A DNA stretch of 49,069 nt from Colwellia psychrerythraea. GTDB taxonomy: Bacteria > Pseudomonadota > Gammaproteobacteria > Enterobacterales > Alteromonadaceae. The notes beneath the pieces were generated by a model. It saw only the letters and a list, made by a program, of their open reading frames with translations. It did not search any database and had not been told where the DNA came from. The stretch is taken from assembly GCF_000764225.1 (NCBI RefSeq), contig NZ_JQED01000012.1:1-49069 (forward strand), in the 5' to 3' direction. Shown here one piece after another: positions 19,957 to 30,125 of the stretch (the first letter of the stretch is position 1; each line of letters starts with the position of its first letter). The translations under genes and the position numbers were made by a program.

Positions 19957-20415
19957 ACATCTACCTTGCAAAATTTATAAGCGTCTAAAAATCACATATT
20001 ATACCTTTTCCTTTTTAAAATAACATGCTTTAGTCCTTGTAAAACCGCCGGTATTGTTAGTGCCTATTATCTATATAACATACAAAAACATTGAGCTAAA
20101 ACAAAGACTCAGTATCTCAAAACTACTGACTATAAATAATAACAATGTGTTATCCCCTATTTAACTTTAGACTTACAATTAGTAAACATTACTCTTTTTT
20201 ATTTCAAGAATACTCATCATTTATTACCTAATTTTTTTTAAACATGCCTATCTGATTCAATATTTTTTTTAATGAATTAACGCATTGTGCTTGGGTTCGT
20301 GTTACGTTTACTAAGATATAGTTAATAACTTCATTGATGAGTTATTGGTTTATTAAGTTTTCTATATACCAAACGGATGAGGAAATATATAGGGTCCCTC
20401 ACTACTAAGGTATAA
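19957..20415. other. Divergent intergenic region upstream of the chemoreceptor
   Basis: About 460 A/T-rich bases between the GGDEF-EAL gene and the chemoreceptor. I see AAGG at 20407-20410 (a possible ribosome site) and no clear sigma-28 or sigma-70 promoter. No RNA gene recognised. Confidence 0.5.
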
Positions 20416-20421
20416 GCTTAT

Positions 20422-22446
20422 ATATTCAAATTTCGAAAAATTAATCACAAGCTTGTTTTTACATTTCTATCTCTTTCTTTAACACCACTCATTATTTTTG
20501 CCTATATCAGTATCAATATGGCAAGCGATTCCATTCAGGCACAAGCGTTCAGTCAATTAGAATCTGTGCGTTCGATAAAAAAAGTACAAATTTCTAACTA
20601 CCTCTCCTCATTAAAAGCCAGTTTGCAGGTATTAAATGATGATCCTTATGCGTCTGAAGCCTTCAATGCTTTTGATAAAGCATTAACTACTGATGGATTA
20701 AATAGCGATGCTTGGCGACAAGCTGAGAATCAATATGCAGAGCGCTTTATTAAAATTAATAAAGTAAATGCTTGGTATGATCTCTTTTTTATAAATTTAC
20801 AAGGTGACATTATATTCACTGCGGCAAAAGAGTCTGACTTGGGGAGTAATATTGCTCTATCTGGTCTTAATCAAACCAGTTTGGGTGATGCATTTCAAAG
20901 TTCACAACAAAGTAGCTTAACTGAAATATCAGTTACCGACTTTAAACCATACCCACCTTCCAACGATGAACCGGCTGCATTTATAATGACAAAGCTTAGT
21001 AGCATATCTGGAAAACACATTGGTTATGTTGCGCTACAATTTCCTTTGAACAAAGTGAACGAAATAATGCAACAACGTGATGGTATGGGGGCTACTGGAG
21101 AAACGTATCTAGTCGGTGAAGACCGTCGAATGCGCTCAGACTCCTTTTTAGATCCAACAGGTCATTCTGTTATTGCATCTTTTGCTGGCAGTATCAGTAA
21201 AAATGGTGTGAACACCGATGCAGTTAAAGCGGCTTTTGCTGGTGAGACTGCAAGTCGTATTATTATTGACTATAACGGTAACAGCGTACTTTCTTCGTTC
21301 AGTACTATAGACTTAGGCGGGTTTAAATGGGCCCTTATTGCTGAAATTGATGAAGCAGAGGCTTTTGAAACTTCAAAGAGTCTTATCAATATTACAGCAG
21401 TGATAGTCACCCTTGTATCCGTGATTATCACTATTATAGCTATTGTTATCGCTAAAAATATAAGTGGTCCTATCTTACAGGCAGTTGCCATAGCGCAACG
21501 GGTATCTTCTGGAGATTTAACCGCTGATATTGACGTTGATCAAAGTGATGAGTTAGGTTTATTGCAACAAGCAATGCATGACATGATTGTTAAGTTAAAA
21601 GATATGGTTGGGCATATCGCTAGCTCTGCCAATCAACAAGCCGCAGCTTCCCAAGAGCTCTCTAGCATTACCGAATTAACCGATGAAAATGTGTCTCGCC
21701 AACATCTAGCAACTGAGCAAGTAGCAACGGCAATCAACGAAATGAGTGTTTCCATTGATGAGGTTACGCAAAACACTGCTGAAGCTTCCAATGCTGCTGA
21801 TACTTCAACTAAACTAGTCCACATTAGCTCTATTACGGTTAATGAAACTATAGAGCAAATTGTACAACTATCTGATGACATCACTAAATCAAAAGTCTTA
21901 ATTGATGATGTCCAAGCAGGTACCAAAGATATAGCCAATATTTTGGTCACGATTAAAGGAATAGCCGATCAAACAAACTTGCTCGCGTTAAACGCCGCAA
22001 TAGAAGCAGCAAGAGCAGGAGAGCAAGGTCGAGGTTTTGCTGTGGTCGCTGATGAAGTGAGAAACTTAGCGCAAAATACCCAAAATTCTACCGTAGAAAT
22101 CGAAAAAATGATCAAATCATTAGAGCAAAACGTCAGTGCTGCAACCGATTCTATGATTGCAGGTACCGATCAGGCGCAATTAATCGTTGATAAAACTCAT
22201 GAAGTAACACAATCGTTAGCAGAAGTTGAGTCTTCTGTATCGATGATATCTGATATGAACATTCAAATATCAACTGCCACTCAACAACAAAGTGAAGTTG
22301 CCCGAGATATTAACCAGCAAGCAACACAGATAAGTGATATTTCCATTGAAACAGGTGAAAGTACCAAAGAAATAGCTTCTGCTAGTGATGAATTAGCTGC
22401 TTTAGCAGTAGAGCTAACAGATCAAGTTAACGCCTTTAAAGTATAA
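20422..22446 (+). CDS. Methyl-accepting chemotaxis protein with non-canonical or lost start codon
   Basis: A transmembrane chemoreceptor. The signalling core [20 protein letters not shown], followed by [18 protein letters not shown], is intact. HAMP is at about 345-400 and helix 2 is [21 protein letters not shown]. The periplasmic part looks like a Cache-type ligand domain. The first ATG (20518) lies after helix 1, yet the same frame is open back to the stop at 20413 and encodes a basic N-terminus ([10 protein letters not shown]) plus a membrane helix. No ATG, GTG, TTG or CTG exists there. I place the start at ATA 20422, eleven bases after AAGG; a typical receptor would begin with ATG at that codon (MFKFR). 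It is either an AUA start or a start-loss mutation. From ATG 20518 the product is 642 residues with only one helix. Confidence 0.85.
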   Translation: MFKFRKINHKLVFTFLSLSLTPLIIFAYISINMASDSIQAQAFSQLESVRSIKKVQISNYLSSLKASLQVLNDDPYASEAFNAFDKALTTDGLNSDAWRQAENQYAERFIKINKVNAWYDLFFINLQGDIIFTAAKESDLGSNIALSGLNQTSLGDAFQSSQQSSLTEISVTDFKPYPPSNDEPAAFIMTKLSSISGKHIGYVALQFPLNKVNEIMQQRDGMGATGETYLVGEDRRMRSDSFLDPTGHSVIASFAGSISKNGVNTDAVKAAFAGETASRIIIDYNGNSVLSSFSTIDLGGFKWALIAEIDEAEAFETSKSLINITAVIVTLVSVIITIIAIVIAKNISGPILQAVAIAQRVSSGDLTADIDVDQSDELGLLQQAMHDMIVKLKDMVGHIASSANQQAAASQELSSITELTDENVSRQHLATEQVATAINEMSVSIDEVTQNTAEASNAADTSTKLVHISSITVNETIEQIVQLSDDITKSKVLIDDVQAGTKDIANILVTIKGIADQTNLLALNAAIEAARAGEQGRGFAVVADEVRNLAQNTQNSTVEIEKMIKSLEQNVSAATDSMIAGTDQAQLIVDKTHEVTQSLAEVESSVSMISDMNIQISTATQQQSEVARDINQQATQISDISIETGESTKEIASASDELAALAVELTDQVNAFKV

Positions 22447-22521
22447 ATTTCATGCTTAATAATAAATAGTGAAGCGAGTCATAAATCATAACTAGCACAT
22501 TAACAATGTCGATGAATACAC

Positions 22522-22560
22522 AAAAAAGCCCGAGTAGACAAGAGTCACTAGGGCTTTTTA
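22522..22560. terminator. Bidirectional terminator
   Basis: AAAAAGCCC and GGGCTTTTT flank an internal imperfect stem; T-runs lie on both sides. It separates the convergent chemoreceptor and RND pump genes. Confidence 0.85.
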
Positions 22561-22647
22561 GTTTTTCTAATTGTTTGCATGTTAGTCACTGATTAATAAT
22601 CATTAAGTGGCTAACAATGACGACTCATTTATCTAAAAAGAGCATTA

Positions 22648-25600
22648 TTATACCCCGAGTTGTTCAGCCTTCTCTATTTCATTGGCAATAGCTTGCGGTG
22701 AGCCTGTATTGCGACATAACCAATAATAGGCACCTGGCACTATAAACAAAGTAAATATGCTTGCTAATGATACCCCAGCGAAAATAACCACACCAATAAC
22801 CATACGGCTCTCTGCCCCTGGTCCAACAGCCAAGACTAAAGGAATAGCACTTGTTACAGTGGTAAATGTAGTCATCACAATTGGTCTCAGTCTTTGTTGT
22901 GCTGCGCTGATTAATGCCGCTTCAAAAGCAAGTCCTTTATCACGTAATTGATTAGCAAACTCAACAATTAAAATACCATTTTTTGCCGCTAAACCAATCA
23001 ACATCACAATGCCAATTTGGCTATAAATGTTTAAACTCATACCCATAAGTTCTAACCCTGTTAGGGCTCCAACCAATGCCAATGGTACGGTAAGTAATAT
23101 AACAAAAGGATGAATAAAGCTTTCAAACTGTGCAGCTAGCACCAAGTAAGTAATTAGTAGTGCAAGTAAAAACACAAACAAGATAGAATTGCCTGACTCT
23201 TTTAGTAATAACGACTCACCTTTATAATCAACTTGCACATGTTCCGGCAATTTATTTTTAGTGACATCAACGAGAAAATCTAACGCATCTCCTAACGCAT
23301 AACCGTCGGCTAAGTTCGCCGTCACCGTAATGCTTCGTAAGCGATTATAACGATTTAACCTAGAGGAAGTTGCATTTTCACCAATATTGAGTAGGTTAGC
23401 CAATGGAATCAATTTATCTGTAGTTCTTGAACGAACATAGAGGTTATCGATATCCGTTGGGCTTTGGAATTGTTTTTCATCGCCTTCAACAATCACATCA
23501 TATTCTTCACCACGGTCAACGAAGGAAGTAACACGACGTTGTCCTAACATGGTCTCTAAGGTTTGCGCTATGTCTCCTACTGGCACACCCAAATCATAGG
23601 CACGTTCACGGTCTATTTGAACTAATAACTGAGGATAGGTTTCTTTATAGTCACTGTTAATATTCGACAGATTAGGGGTCTTTTGTGCTTCTGTGATCAA
23701 AATATCACGCCATTGAGCTAACTCTTCAAAAGTATTACCCTGTAAAACAAATGACACTGGCGCGTTACTGCCACCGCCACCACCAATACCACGACGCATA
23801 ATAGCAAAAGCACGCACATCAGTAACATTTTGCACGTCACGGTTGATTTTATTAATAAAGCTAAAGGTATCAATACTACGTTTATCCCATTCAGGTAAAC
23901 CTACAATGGCAATACCACCACTACCACCAAAGCCAGGAACACGTACTAATACTCGGTCTAGCTCCCCTTCAGCTTGATAACCTAGCAGCTTCTCTTCAAT
24001 TTCATGCATATTTTTAACATTACTTTCGTAACTAGCGCCCTCTGCGCCTTGCATAATTAAAAAGAAATTCCCACGGTCTTCCTTGGGTGTGTATTCAGAG
24101 GGTAATTTATTAAATAATAAAAATACTGCCGCTAGTGATAAACCCAGCACAAGAACAATCAACAATGGTTGATGAATACTACTTGCTAATGCTCGACCAT
24201 AGGCTGCTTCAAAGCGTGCAAAAGCACGATCAAGCTTTTGTCCAAATGAAGAACTTCGCTCTCTATGCTTTAACATTTTTGAACACATCATGGGGGTCAG
24301 TGATAAGGCTGTCAGGCTTGAAAAAACCACCGCTGCAGCAATCGCAATAGCAAACTCGGTAAATAAACGTCCCATATTGCCAGATAAAAAGACCAGAGGT
24401 ACAAATACAGCAACCAATACTAACGTAGTGGCGACAACGGCAAAGGCGACTTCCCTGCCCCCTTCGTATGCAGCCATTAAAGGCGATTGACCATTTTCAA
24501 TGCGACGATAAATATTTTCAAGTACCACAATCGCATCGTCCACAACAAGACCAATGGCGAGTACCAATGCTAATAAGGTAAGTAAGTTAATTGAAAAACC
24601 AAACCAAGAAAGTGCCATCATCGAACCAATTAAGGCAACAGGTACAGTAACAGCGGGAATTAAGGTAGCACGAACATTCCCAAGGAATAAAAAGATAACT
24701 AAAACAACCATTAACATGGCAATAATTAAGGTATTATATACTTCATCGATAGAGCCTTGAATAAATACCGAACTATCATAACTATTGGTGATGGTCGTGC
24801 CCACTGGAAGGGAATCACGAATAGCGATCATTTCTTCTCTAGCCGTTTTAACCACATCCAAGGTATTGGCTTTCGATTGTTTGATGACCCCCAGTCCCAC
24901 CATGTTTTTACCATTACCGCGGAACATGTTTTCATCATCTTGTGCACCAATAAAAACGTCAGCAACATCACCTAGCCTTACTACTGACTTACTTTCAGAG
25001 TGATTGATAACCATATTGGCAAAGTCTTGCTCGGTTAAATAGCTGCGCTCAACACGAATTGAGAAGTCTCTGTCTATTGACTCTATTCTGCCTGCTGGTA
25101 ATTCAACATTTTCATCGCGTAAGGTTCTTTCAATATCTTGTACGGTAATATCTCGCGCCGCCATAGAAGCACGATTCAGCCGAATTTTCATGGCATAAAT
25201 TCGCCCGCCACCAACGCGTACACGAGCAACACCATCAACGACGGCAAACCGGTCAACGATATAACGATTAGCGTAATCGGTAAGCGCTAACGTACTCATG
25301 GTTTCACTTTGTAAAACAAACCAAACAATCACACTCTCATCGTCATTAGCTTTAGAGACTTCAGGTGGATCAGCCTGCTCTGGTAAGTTGTTTAATGCAC
25401 GAGAAATACGATCACGCACATCATTTGTCGCAGCATCAATATCGCGATCTAAATTAAACTCAATGGTAATACTTGACCGCCCAACACGACTATTAGAGTT
25501 AATCGTTTTAACCCCTTCAATACCACTGATTCTATCTTCCAATAATTGGGTTATTTTCGTTTCAACAATAGCGGATGAAGCCCCAGGGTATGAGGTAACA

Positions 25601-25740
25601 ATATTCACGACCGGTGGATCAATATCAGGGTATTCGCGTAACGGTAATAATAGAAAAGCTACAATACCAAACGTTATAATAAGTAAATTTAATACCGTTG
25701 CAAAAACAGGTCTTTTAACCGACAAATCAGAAAGGATCAC
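22648..25740 (-). CDS. RND efflux pump inner-membrane permease (HAE1/AcrB family)
   Basis: A 1030-residue proton-driven exporter of hydrophobic or amphipathic compounds, working as a trimer with a periplasmic adaptor and an outer-membrane channel. The N-terminus MILSDLSVKRPVFATVLNL and the block LREYPDIDPPVVNI are typical of the family. The transmembrane proton-relay region includes VLAIGLVVDDAIVVLENIYR with the Asp pair. The second repeat has the matching helices (IGIVMLIGLAAKNGILIVEF). The start is GTG, overlapping the TAG of the adaptor gene by one base (TAGTG), with GGGAG nine bases before it, so it is translationally coupled. No TolC-like gene is present. The substrate is not predictable. 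Confidence 0.95.
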   Translation of the reverse strand: MILSDLSVKRPVFATVLNLLIITFGIVAFLLLPLREYPDIDPPVVNIVTSYPGASSAIVETKITQLLEDRISGIEGVKTINSNSRVGRSSITIEFNLDRDIDAATNDVRDRISRALNNLPEQADPPEVSKANDDESVIVWFVLQSETMSTLALTDYANRYIVDRFAVVDGVARVRVGGGRIYAMKIRLNRASMAARDITVQDIERTLRDENVELPAGRIESIDRDFSIRVERSYLTEQDFANMVINHSESKSVVRLGDVADVFIGAQDDENMFRGNGKNMVGLGVIKQSKANTLDVVKTAREEMIAIRDSLPVGTTITNSYDSSVFIQGSIDEVYNTLIIAMLMVVLVIFLFLGNVRATLIPAVTVPVALIGSMMALSWFGFSINLLTLLALVLAIGLVVDDAIVVLENIYRRIENGQSPLMAAYEGGREVAFAVVATTLVLVAVFVPLVFLSGNMGRLFTEFAIAIAAAVVFSSLTALSLTPMMCSKMLKHRERSSSFGQKLDRAFARFEAAYGRALASSIHQPLLIVLVLGLSLAAVFLLFNKLPSEYTPKEDRGNFFLIMQGAEGASYESNVKNMHEIEEKLLGYQAEGELDRVLVRVPGFGGSGGIAIVGLPEWDKRSIDTFSFINKINRDVQNVTDVRAFAIMRRGIGGGGGSNAPVSFVLQGNTFEELAQWRDILITEAQKTPNLSNINSDYKETYPQLLVQIDRERAYDLGVPVGDIAQTLETMLGQRRVTSFVDRGEEYDVIVEGDEKQFQSPTDIDNLYVRSRTTDKLIPLANLLNIGENATSSRLNRYNRLRSITVTANLADGYALGDALDFLVDVTKNKLPEHVQVDYKGESLLLKESGNSILFVFLLALLITYLVLAAQFESFIHPFVILLTVPLALVGALTGLELMGMSLNIYSQIGIVMLIGLAAKNGILIVEFANQLRDKGLAFEAALISAAQQRLRPIVMTTFTTVTSAIPLVLAVGPGAESRMVIGVVIFAGVSLASIFTLFIVPGAYYWLCRNTGSPQAIANEIEKAEQLGV

Positions 25741-26912
25741 TAGGTTTTGCTCCCGTTTTCAGCGGTAGTTTTCTTGGCATTCTCATTAGCTGATTTGCTT
25801 TGTTTCTCTACTACTTCAGCTTCAGCAACTTGGTCAATAATACTCACCGATGAGCCGTCACGCAGTTTAAGTGCGCCTTCAACAACGACATGTTCACCTT
25901 CCTGTAAGCCTGATAAAACTTCCACCACACCAGGATGGCGACGACCAATTTTTATTGTTTTTCGTATTGCTTTCCCGTCACTTTCTACAAAGACATAATG
26001 ATCATCTTCAATTGGAATGATACTGCTTTCAGGTAATTGCAATATATTTTCAACTTGTAATAACACACTAATATTGAGCAACATGCCGGGGTGAAGCTTC
26101 AACGCCTCATTATTAATACTCGCACGTACTTTGATACTTCGTGTACTTGAATCAATGCGACTATCAATCGCGGTAATTTTACCAATGAATTCTTTATCTT
26201 GATAAGCAGTATTCACTGCACTCACCTGTTGACCAACATGAATATCTGTTAATAAACGCTCAGGTAAGTGAAAATCTACTTTGATAATACTCAGATCATC
26301 TAAGCTAGTAATGACATCACCCGCATCAATATAAGCACCTTTGCTTGCCTCACGAAATCCCAAGACTCCCGCAAATGGCGCACGAATAGTTAAATCATTT
26401 AATTTAGTGCGAGCACTCATCAGCTGCGCTTCAATCGCCTTTGTTTTTGCGTCTTGCTGATCAACGAGTGATTTTGACGTTGCTCGACTAGAAAGTAACT
26501 CGGTAAGCCTTTTTAAATGCGCTTGTGATTCTGACAAGTTAGCTGTTAATTCACTCACTTTTGCCAGTTCTTCTTGATTATTCAACTTGACTAATACCGC
26601 ACCTTTTTCCACTCGTTGACCATCATCAAAGTAGATTTCATCCACAAGGTCTGAATATTTACTGGTAATAACGACTTGTTCATTTGCTCGGGCTGTACCA
26701 ACAGCTTCAACACTTTCAATAAATTCAGCCAGTAATACAGGTACCATTTTTACCGCCACAACACGCTTAAATGTACTTTTTTCTTGGGTAGCTTCAGGCC
26801 ATTGCAAATAAGTAATTAAGACTACTAAGATAACGACGATAACGAATAAGGGTAAACGACTAGTAAAAGATCGGGTATTTTCGGGCGCTGTAGGCACAGA
26901 CTTATTTGACAT
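25740..26912 (-). CDS. RND efflux periplasmic adaptor (membrane fusion protein)
   Basis: A 390-residue HlyD/AcrA-type adaptor anchored by one N-terminal helix (RLPLFVIVVILVVLITYL). It has a lipoyl half-motif (EIYFDDGQRVEKGAVLVKLN), a coiled-coil hairpin (about 115-165), a second lipoyl half (IRAPFAGVLGFREASKGAYIDAG) and a beta-barrel (FHLPERLLTDIHVGQQV). It bridges the permease to a TolC-like channel. I prefer ATG 26912 because it has AGAG seven to eight bases upstream; ATG 26930 has none. It is the first gene of a two-gene operon with the permease. Confidence 0.94.
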   Translation of the reverse strand: MSNKSVPTAPENTRSFTSRLPLFVIVVILVVLITYLQWPEATQEKSTFKRVVAVKMVPVLLAEFIESVEAVGTARANEQVVITSKYSDLVDEIYFDDGQRVEKGAVLVKLNNQEELAKVSELTANLSESQAHLKRLTELLSSRATSKSLVDQQDAKTKAIEAQLMSARTKLNDLTIRAPFAGVLGFREASKGAYIDAGDVITSLDDLSIIKVDFHLPERLLTDIHVGQQVSAVNTAYQDKEFIGKITAIDSRIDSSTRSIKVRASINNEALKLHPGMLLNISVLLQVENILQLPESSIIPIEDDHYVFVESDGKAIRKTIKIGRRHPGVVEVLSGLQEGEHVVVEGALKLRDGSSVSIIDQVAEAEVVEKQSKSANENAKKTTAENGSKT

Positions 26913-27058
26913 AAAATTCTCTAATAGCATATTGATAGCGAAGTAAAATTGTACTCATTGACTATAACCCATAGCCTAATTAATAGCATTTACCTAGAAG
27001 GTAACTTAGCTTAAAATATTAACCACTTAACGCAAATTAATGCAAACGAGATAACTCC

Positions 27059-27889
27059 TTGAACAAATTAGCCGTACTAGCCTTTGCCCTATTATTATTT
27101 TTTAGCACCATGTTATGGTATCTCGCAAATAGCTCATTAAATGATTACCTAAAAAGCCAAGTCATTTTGCAAAGTAATTACTATAGTTCGCAAGAGGCAA
27201 AGCTACTCAATGCAAGCTACTCAGATACCACTGGCACCACGCACTTTACTGGTTTTTCGCTAAGTAATATTAACGGCTTTACTCAGCCCATACTGTTGAA
27301 AGCAGATAATATCAACGCACAACTCGCAAAAGTCCCCACTCGTCAACTGGACTCCCCTAGCATACAGAAGAAAACCACCACTATAGTGCACGTGGAAGAA
27401 CTCCGCTTAGGCAATCTGCAAGCTTGGTCAGAAGTTGCTCAAGATAGTCCACATGCAAAAACTAATCTAGACGCTTTACTTGAGCAAGTTAACATGAAAC
27501 TGGCAACAGACTATCCCGCTCTATACCCACAAATAAGTGCTAAGATTTATGCAAAAATGTATCCAGAACGAAGTGAAAAATTGGCACTAGAATCGTTAGA
27601 AACAAGTCCGAAAGTACAAGCAGTTGAGAACAACCAAGCAATTATTGCTTCAAACGAAGCTAAACAGAAAAAACGCCTTTTAGGCAAAGCGGTTACTCGA
27701 GTAAAAATAACTTCAGTGATTATTGATGAACTTACTTTATATATTACTAAGGATAATCAACTGCAAAGCAAGCAGTTTAAAAATATACAATTAGGCAGTT
27801 TTGGCGATGAAAACGGTCTGGAGAGTAACCAGTTAGGTGGTGAGCTACTAAAACAAATACTTCAACACTTGATCAGCATTGAAAAGTAA
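27059..27889 (+). CDS. Membrane-anchored protein of unknown function
   Basis: A 276-residue protein with one N-terminal hydrophobic helix (VLAFALLLFFSTMLWYLANSS) and a long soluble part that should sit in the periplasm. The segments VHVEELRLGNLQAWSEVA and VKITSVIIDELTLYITKD recall AsmA/DUF748-type repeats, but I cannot claim membership. The start is TTG at 27059 with GAG eight bases upstream; no ATG is available nearby. It diverges from the efflux operon and precedes an Aer-like receptor. The function is unknown. Confidence 0.7.
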   Translation: MNKLAVLAFALLLFFSTMLWYLANSSLNDYLKSQVILQSNYYSSQEAKLLNASYSDTTGTTHFTGFSLSNINGFTQPILLKADNINAQLAKVPTRQLDSPSIQKKTTTIVHVEELRLGNLQAWSEVAQDSPHAKTNLDALLEQVNMKLATDYPALYPQISAKIYAKMYPERSEKLALESLETSPKVQAVENNQAIIASNEAKQKKRLLGKAVTRVKITSVIIDELTLYITKDNQLQSKQFKNIQLGSFGDENGLESNQLGGELLKQILQHLISIEK

Positions 27890-27914
27890 GTACACACGAA
27901 CATTTTTACTACCT

Positions 27915-27954
27915 CTTTAATGAATTTTTCTTATTTACTAAAAATTCATTAAAG
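27915..27954. terminator. Perfect 15-bp hairpin after the unknown gene
   Basis: CTTTAATGAATTTTT (27915-27929) pairs perfectly with AAAAATTCATTAAAG (27940-27954) around ten bases. It is A/T-rich with no T-run after it, so it may be a weak terminator or a binding site. Confidence 0.55.
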
Positions 27955-28026
27955 TTCACCTAATGCTGCCGATACAGATCAAAACAATACCGTTTTATCA
28001 CTGTTCTTATCAAACCACTGTAAGTT

Positions 28027-29553
28027 GTGAAAACTATGTCATCTGCTATGAAACAATTAATTTCTGTTACCGACTTGAAGGGTAATTATACCTATGTAAA
28101 TCAAGCATACTGCCAAATCACTGGCTACCAAGAGAGCGAATTACTCAATACTGATACCCGTAGTTTAACCCATGAAAATATGCCTAAGGTAGTGCTTGAT
28201 GAATTATCTGAAACCTTAGCAAAAGGCTTTTCATGGCATGGGCTATTACAACTAAAAAGTAAAACAGACAATAACATCTGGCTTGATGTTTTTATTACTC
28301 CCCAATATAGCCAAAGTAAAATAACAGGTTTTCAATGCATTAGTTCAATTGCAGACAGTTCACTTGCGAGTAATGCTGAACGCATCTATCAAGCACTTAA
28401 TAACAAAAATAGTTGGGTAACGTTTGAGTTTACCAAAAACCATAAATTTATTTTTCTCATTTTACTGTCTATTTTAGCGCAAGGTATTATTTTCACTCAA
28501 CTTGGCTTGTTTGCATCAATTGTTGCCGGATTAAGCGCCATAACGCCCGTTCTGGTTTTTTGGTCTGATATCATTCCAACCGCAATGCGTGCCCAGCGTA
28601 TGCAAAGCGTCTTTGATTCTGTATCTCGTAAAGTATATTTTGGCAAAGGCACGGCCAGTGTTTTTGATTTTAATTTTTTACTATTAAAAACCAAAATTAG
28701 AGCTATCATTGAACGTACGCTTGATGCTGCTAAGCCGATAAAAGCTGTAATGGCAAAAGTAAGCCAAGGTTTAACGGATACTAGAACAACATTAGCACAG
28801 CAAAAAAATGATTTAGAACAGCTCAGTACCGCAATGAGCCAAATGCAGGGTTCTACCCAAGATATTGCCCAAAACACGGTTAATGTTGCAAGCGAATTAG
28901 AAGTAACTTTTGAGCACTGTGAGCAGTCTCAACAAAGCATTTATGAAACGAGTGACAAAATAAGCCATTTGGCGCAATCGGTAGAAAGTGCATCAAGCTC
29001 AGCTGATAGCTTAACGCAATCAGCAAATAATGTCGGAGCATTGATGGAAGAAATTCAATCCATTGCTGACCAAACAAACTTGTTGGCATTAAATGCAGCC
29101 ATTGAAGCCGCACGTGCGGGTGAGCACGGCCGAGGATTTGCCGTCGTTGCCGATGAAGTGCGTAGCTTGTCTTCTCGAACTCAAGATTCTGCAGTAAAAA
29201 TTCACCAACGCTTAACCATTATGTTAAATACCATAGAGGAATGGGTGGCCTTGATGAATAAAAATAAAGATGAAGCGCAGTTCTGTGTTGATAGTGCTCA
29301 AGCATCCCATCAGCAAATTAACTCTGTGGTCGAAAAAATGCAAAATATTAACCAAGCGGCGACTCAAATTGCTACCGCCGCTGAAGAACAGTCTTGCGTA
29401 TCTCACGAAATAAATAGCCATTTAACGGATATTGCACAAAATACCGACTCGACTTGGCAGCAAACTGACAATGTCGCTGAGCAAATGGAACAGTTAGCAA
29501 AAAGTGTCGATGATATTGCCGACTTAGCGAGCACCTTTGTCCCCAAAAAGTAA
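28027..29553 (+). CDS. PAS-containing chemoreceptor (Aer-like)
   Basis: A 508-residue chemotaxis transducer. A PAS domain at about 8-115 ([22 protein letters not shown]) resembles the FAD-binding PAS of the E. coli aerotaxis receptor Aer. One hydrophobic hairpin follows at about 140-185, with no periplasmic domain, and then the signalling domain with [20 protein letters not shown] and [16 protein letters not shown]. It probably senses redox or oxygen from inside the cell; FAD binding is inferred. The start is GTG 28027 or ATG 28036. It runs into a cytochrome b561 gene 17 bases later, which supports a redox link. Confidence 0.92.
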   Translation: MKTMSSAMKQLISVTDLKGNYTYVNQAYCQITGYQESELLNTDTRSLTHENMPKVVLDELSETLAKGFSWHGLLQLKSKTDNNIWLDVFITPQYSQSKITGFQCISSIADSSLASNAERIYQALNNKNSWVTFEFTKNHKFIFLILLSILAQGIIFTQLGLFASIVAGLSAITPVLVFWSDIIPTAMRAQRMQSVFDSVSRKVYFGKGTASVFDFNFLLLKTKIRAIIERTLDAAKPIKAVMAKVSQGLTDTRTTLAQQKNDLEQLSTAMSQMQGSTQDIAQNTVNVASELEVTFEHCEQSQQSIYETSDKISHLAQSVESASSSADSLTQSANNVGALMEEIQSIADQTNLLALNAAIEAARAGEHGRGFAVVADEVRSLSSRTQDSAVKIHQRLTIMLNTIEEWVALMNKNKDEAQFCVDSAQASHQQINSVVEKMQNINQAATQIATAAEEQSCVSHEINSHLTDIAQNTDSTWQQTDNVAEQMEQLAKSVDDIADLASTFVPKK

Positions 29554-29570
29554 CTAAATAAGAACTTTTC

Positions 29571-30125
29571 ATGACTTGGAAAAACACGCAAAATCACTAT
29601 GGCTCTTTGTCAATTAAAATGCATTGGTTAATGATGGTTTTAATGATTTTTGTTTTTGCCAGTATCGAAAGCAGAGTATTTTTTGAAAAAGGCACGGACC
29701 TGCGAGACCTGTTCAAAATGTGGTATTTCATGCTCGGTTTGTTGGTCTTTATTTTAGTCTGTGCGCGACTTTATCTTCGCAGCGTACAAGTGATTCCTCA
29801 GATAATCCCACCACTTTCAGCGCTTCAGGCTAGAGGCGCCCATATGGCACACTTGTTACTTTATATTTTCATGATTGTCATGCCAATCTTTGGTTGGTTT
29901 GTGCTGAGTGCAAAAGGCAAAGTTATCCCCTTTTTCGGACTAGAGCTACCTGCCCTTATCGCCTATGACAAAGGTTTTGGCAAAGTATTAGAAGGCTGGC
30001 ACAAAGAGATTGGCTCGTGGGGTTATTATCTCATCGCGTTTCATGCGGTAGCCGCGTTAGTGCATCACTATATTCAAAAAGATGACACGCTAACACGTAT
30101 GTTACCAGTTAAGAGAAAACACTAG
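29571..30125 (+). CDS. Cytochrome b561 family protein
   Basis: A 184-residue four-helix membrane protein of the bacterial b561 (YodB/YceJ) type, a di-haem b quinol-linked electron carrier. Candidate haem ligands are His18 (KMHWLMM), the His in MAHLLLY, and the pair GWHKEI and AFHAVAALVHH in the last helices. The length is normal. The gene directly follows the Aer-like receptor in a probable operon. Its stop shares the palindrome CTAG with the stop of the convergent phosphatase gene. Confidence 0.92.
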   Translation: MTWKNTQNHYGSLSIKMHWLMMVLMIFVFASIESRVFFEKGTDLRDLFKMWYFMLGLLVFILVCARLYLRSVQVIPQIIPPLSALQARGAHMAHLLLYIFMIVMPIFGWFVLSAKGKVIPFFGLELPALIAYDKGFGKVLEGWHKEIGSWGYYLIAFHAVAALVHHYIQKDDTLTRMLPVKRKH

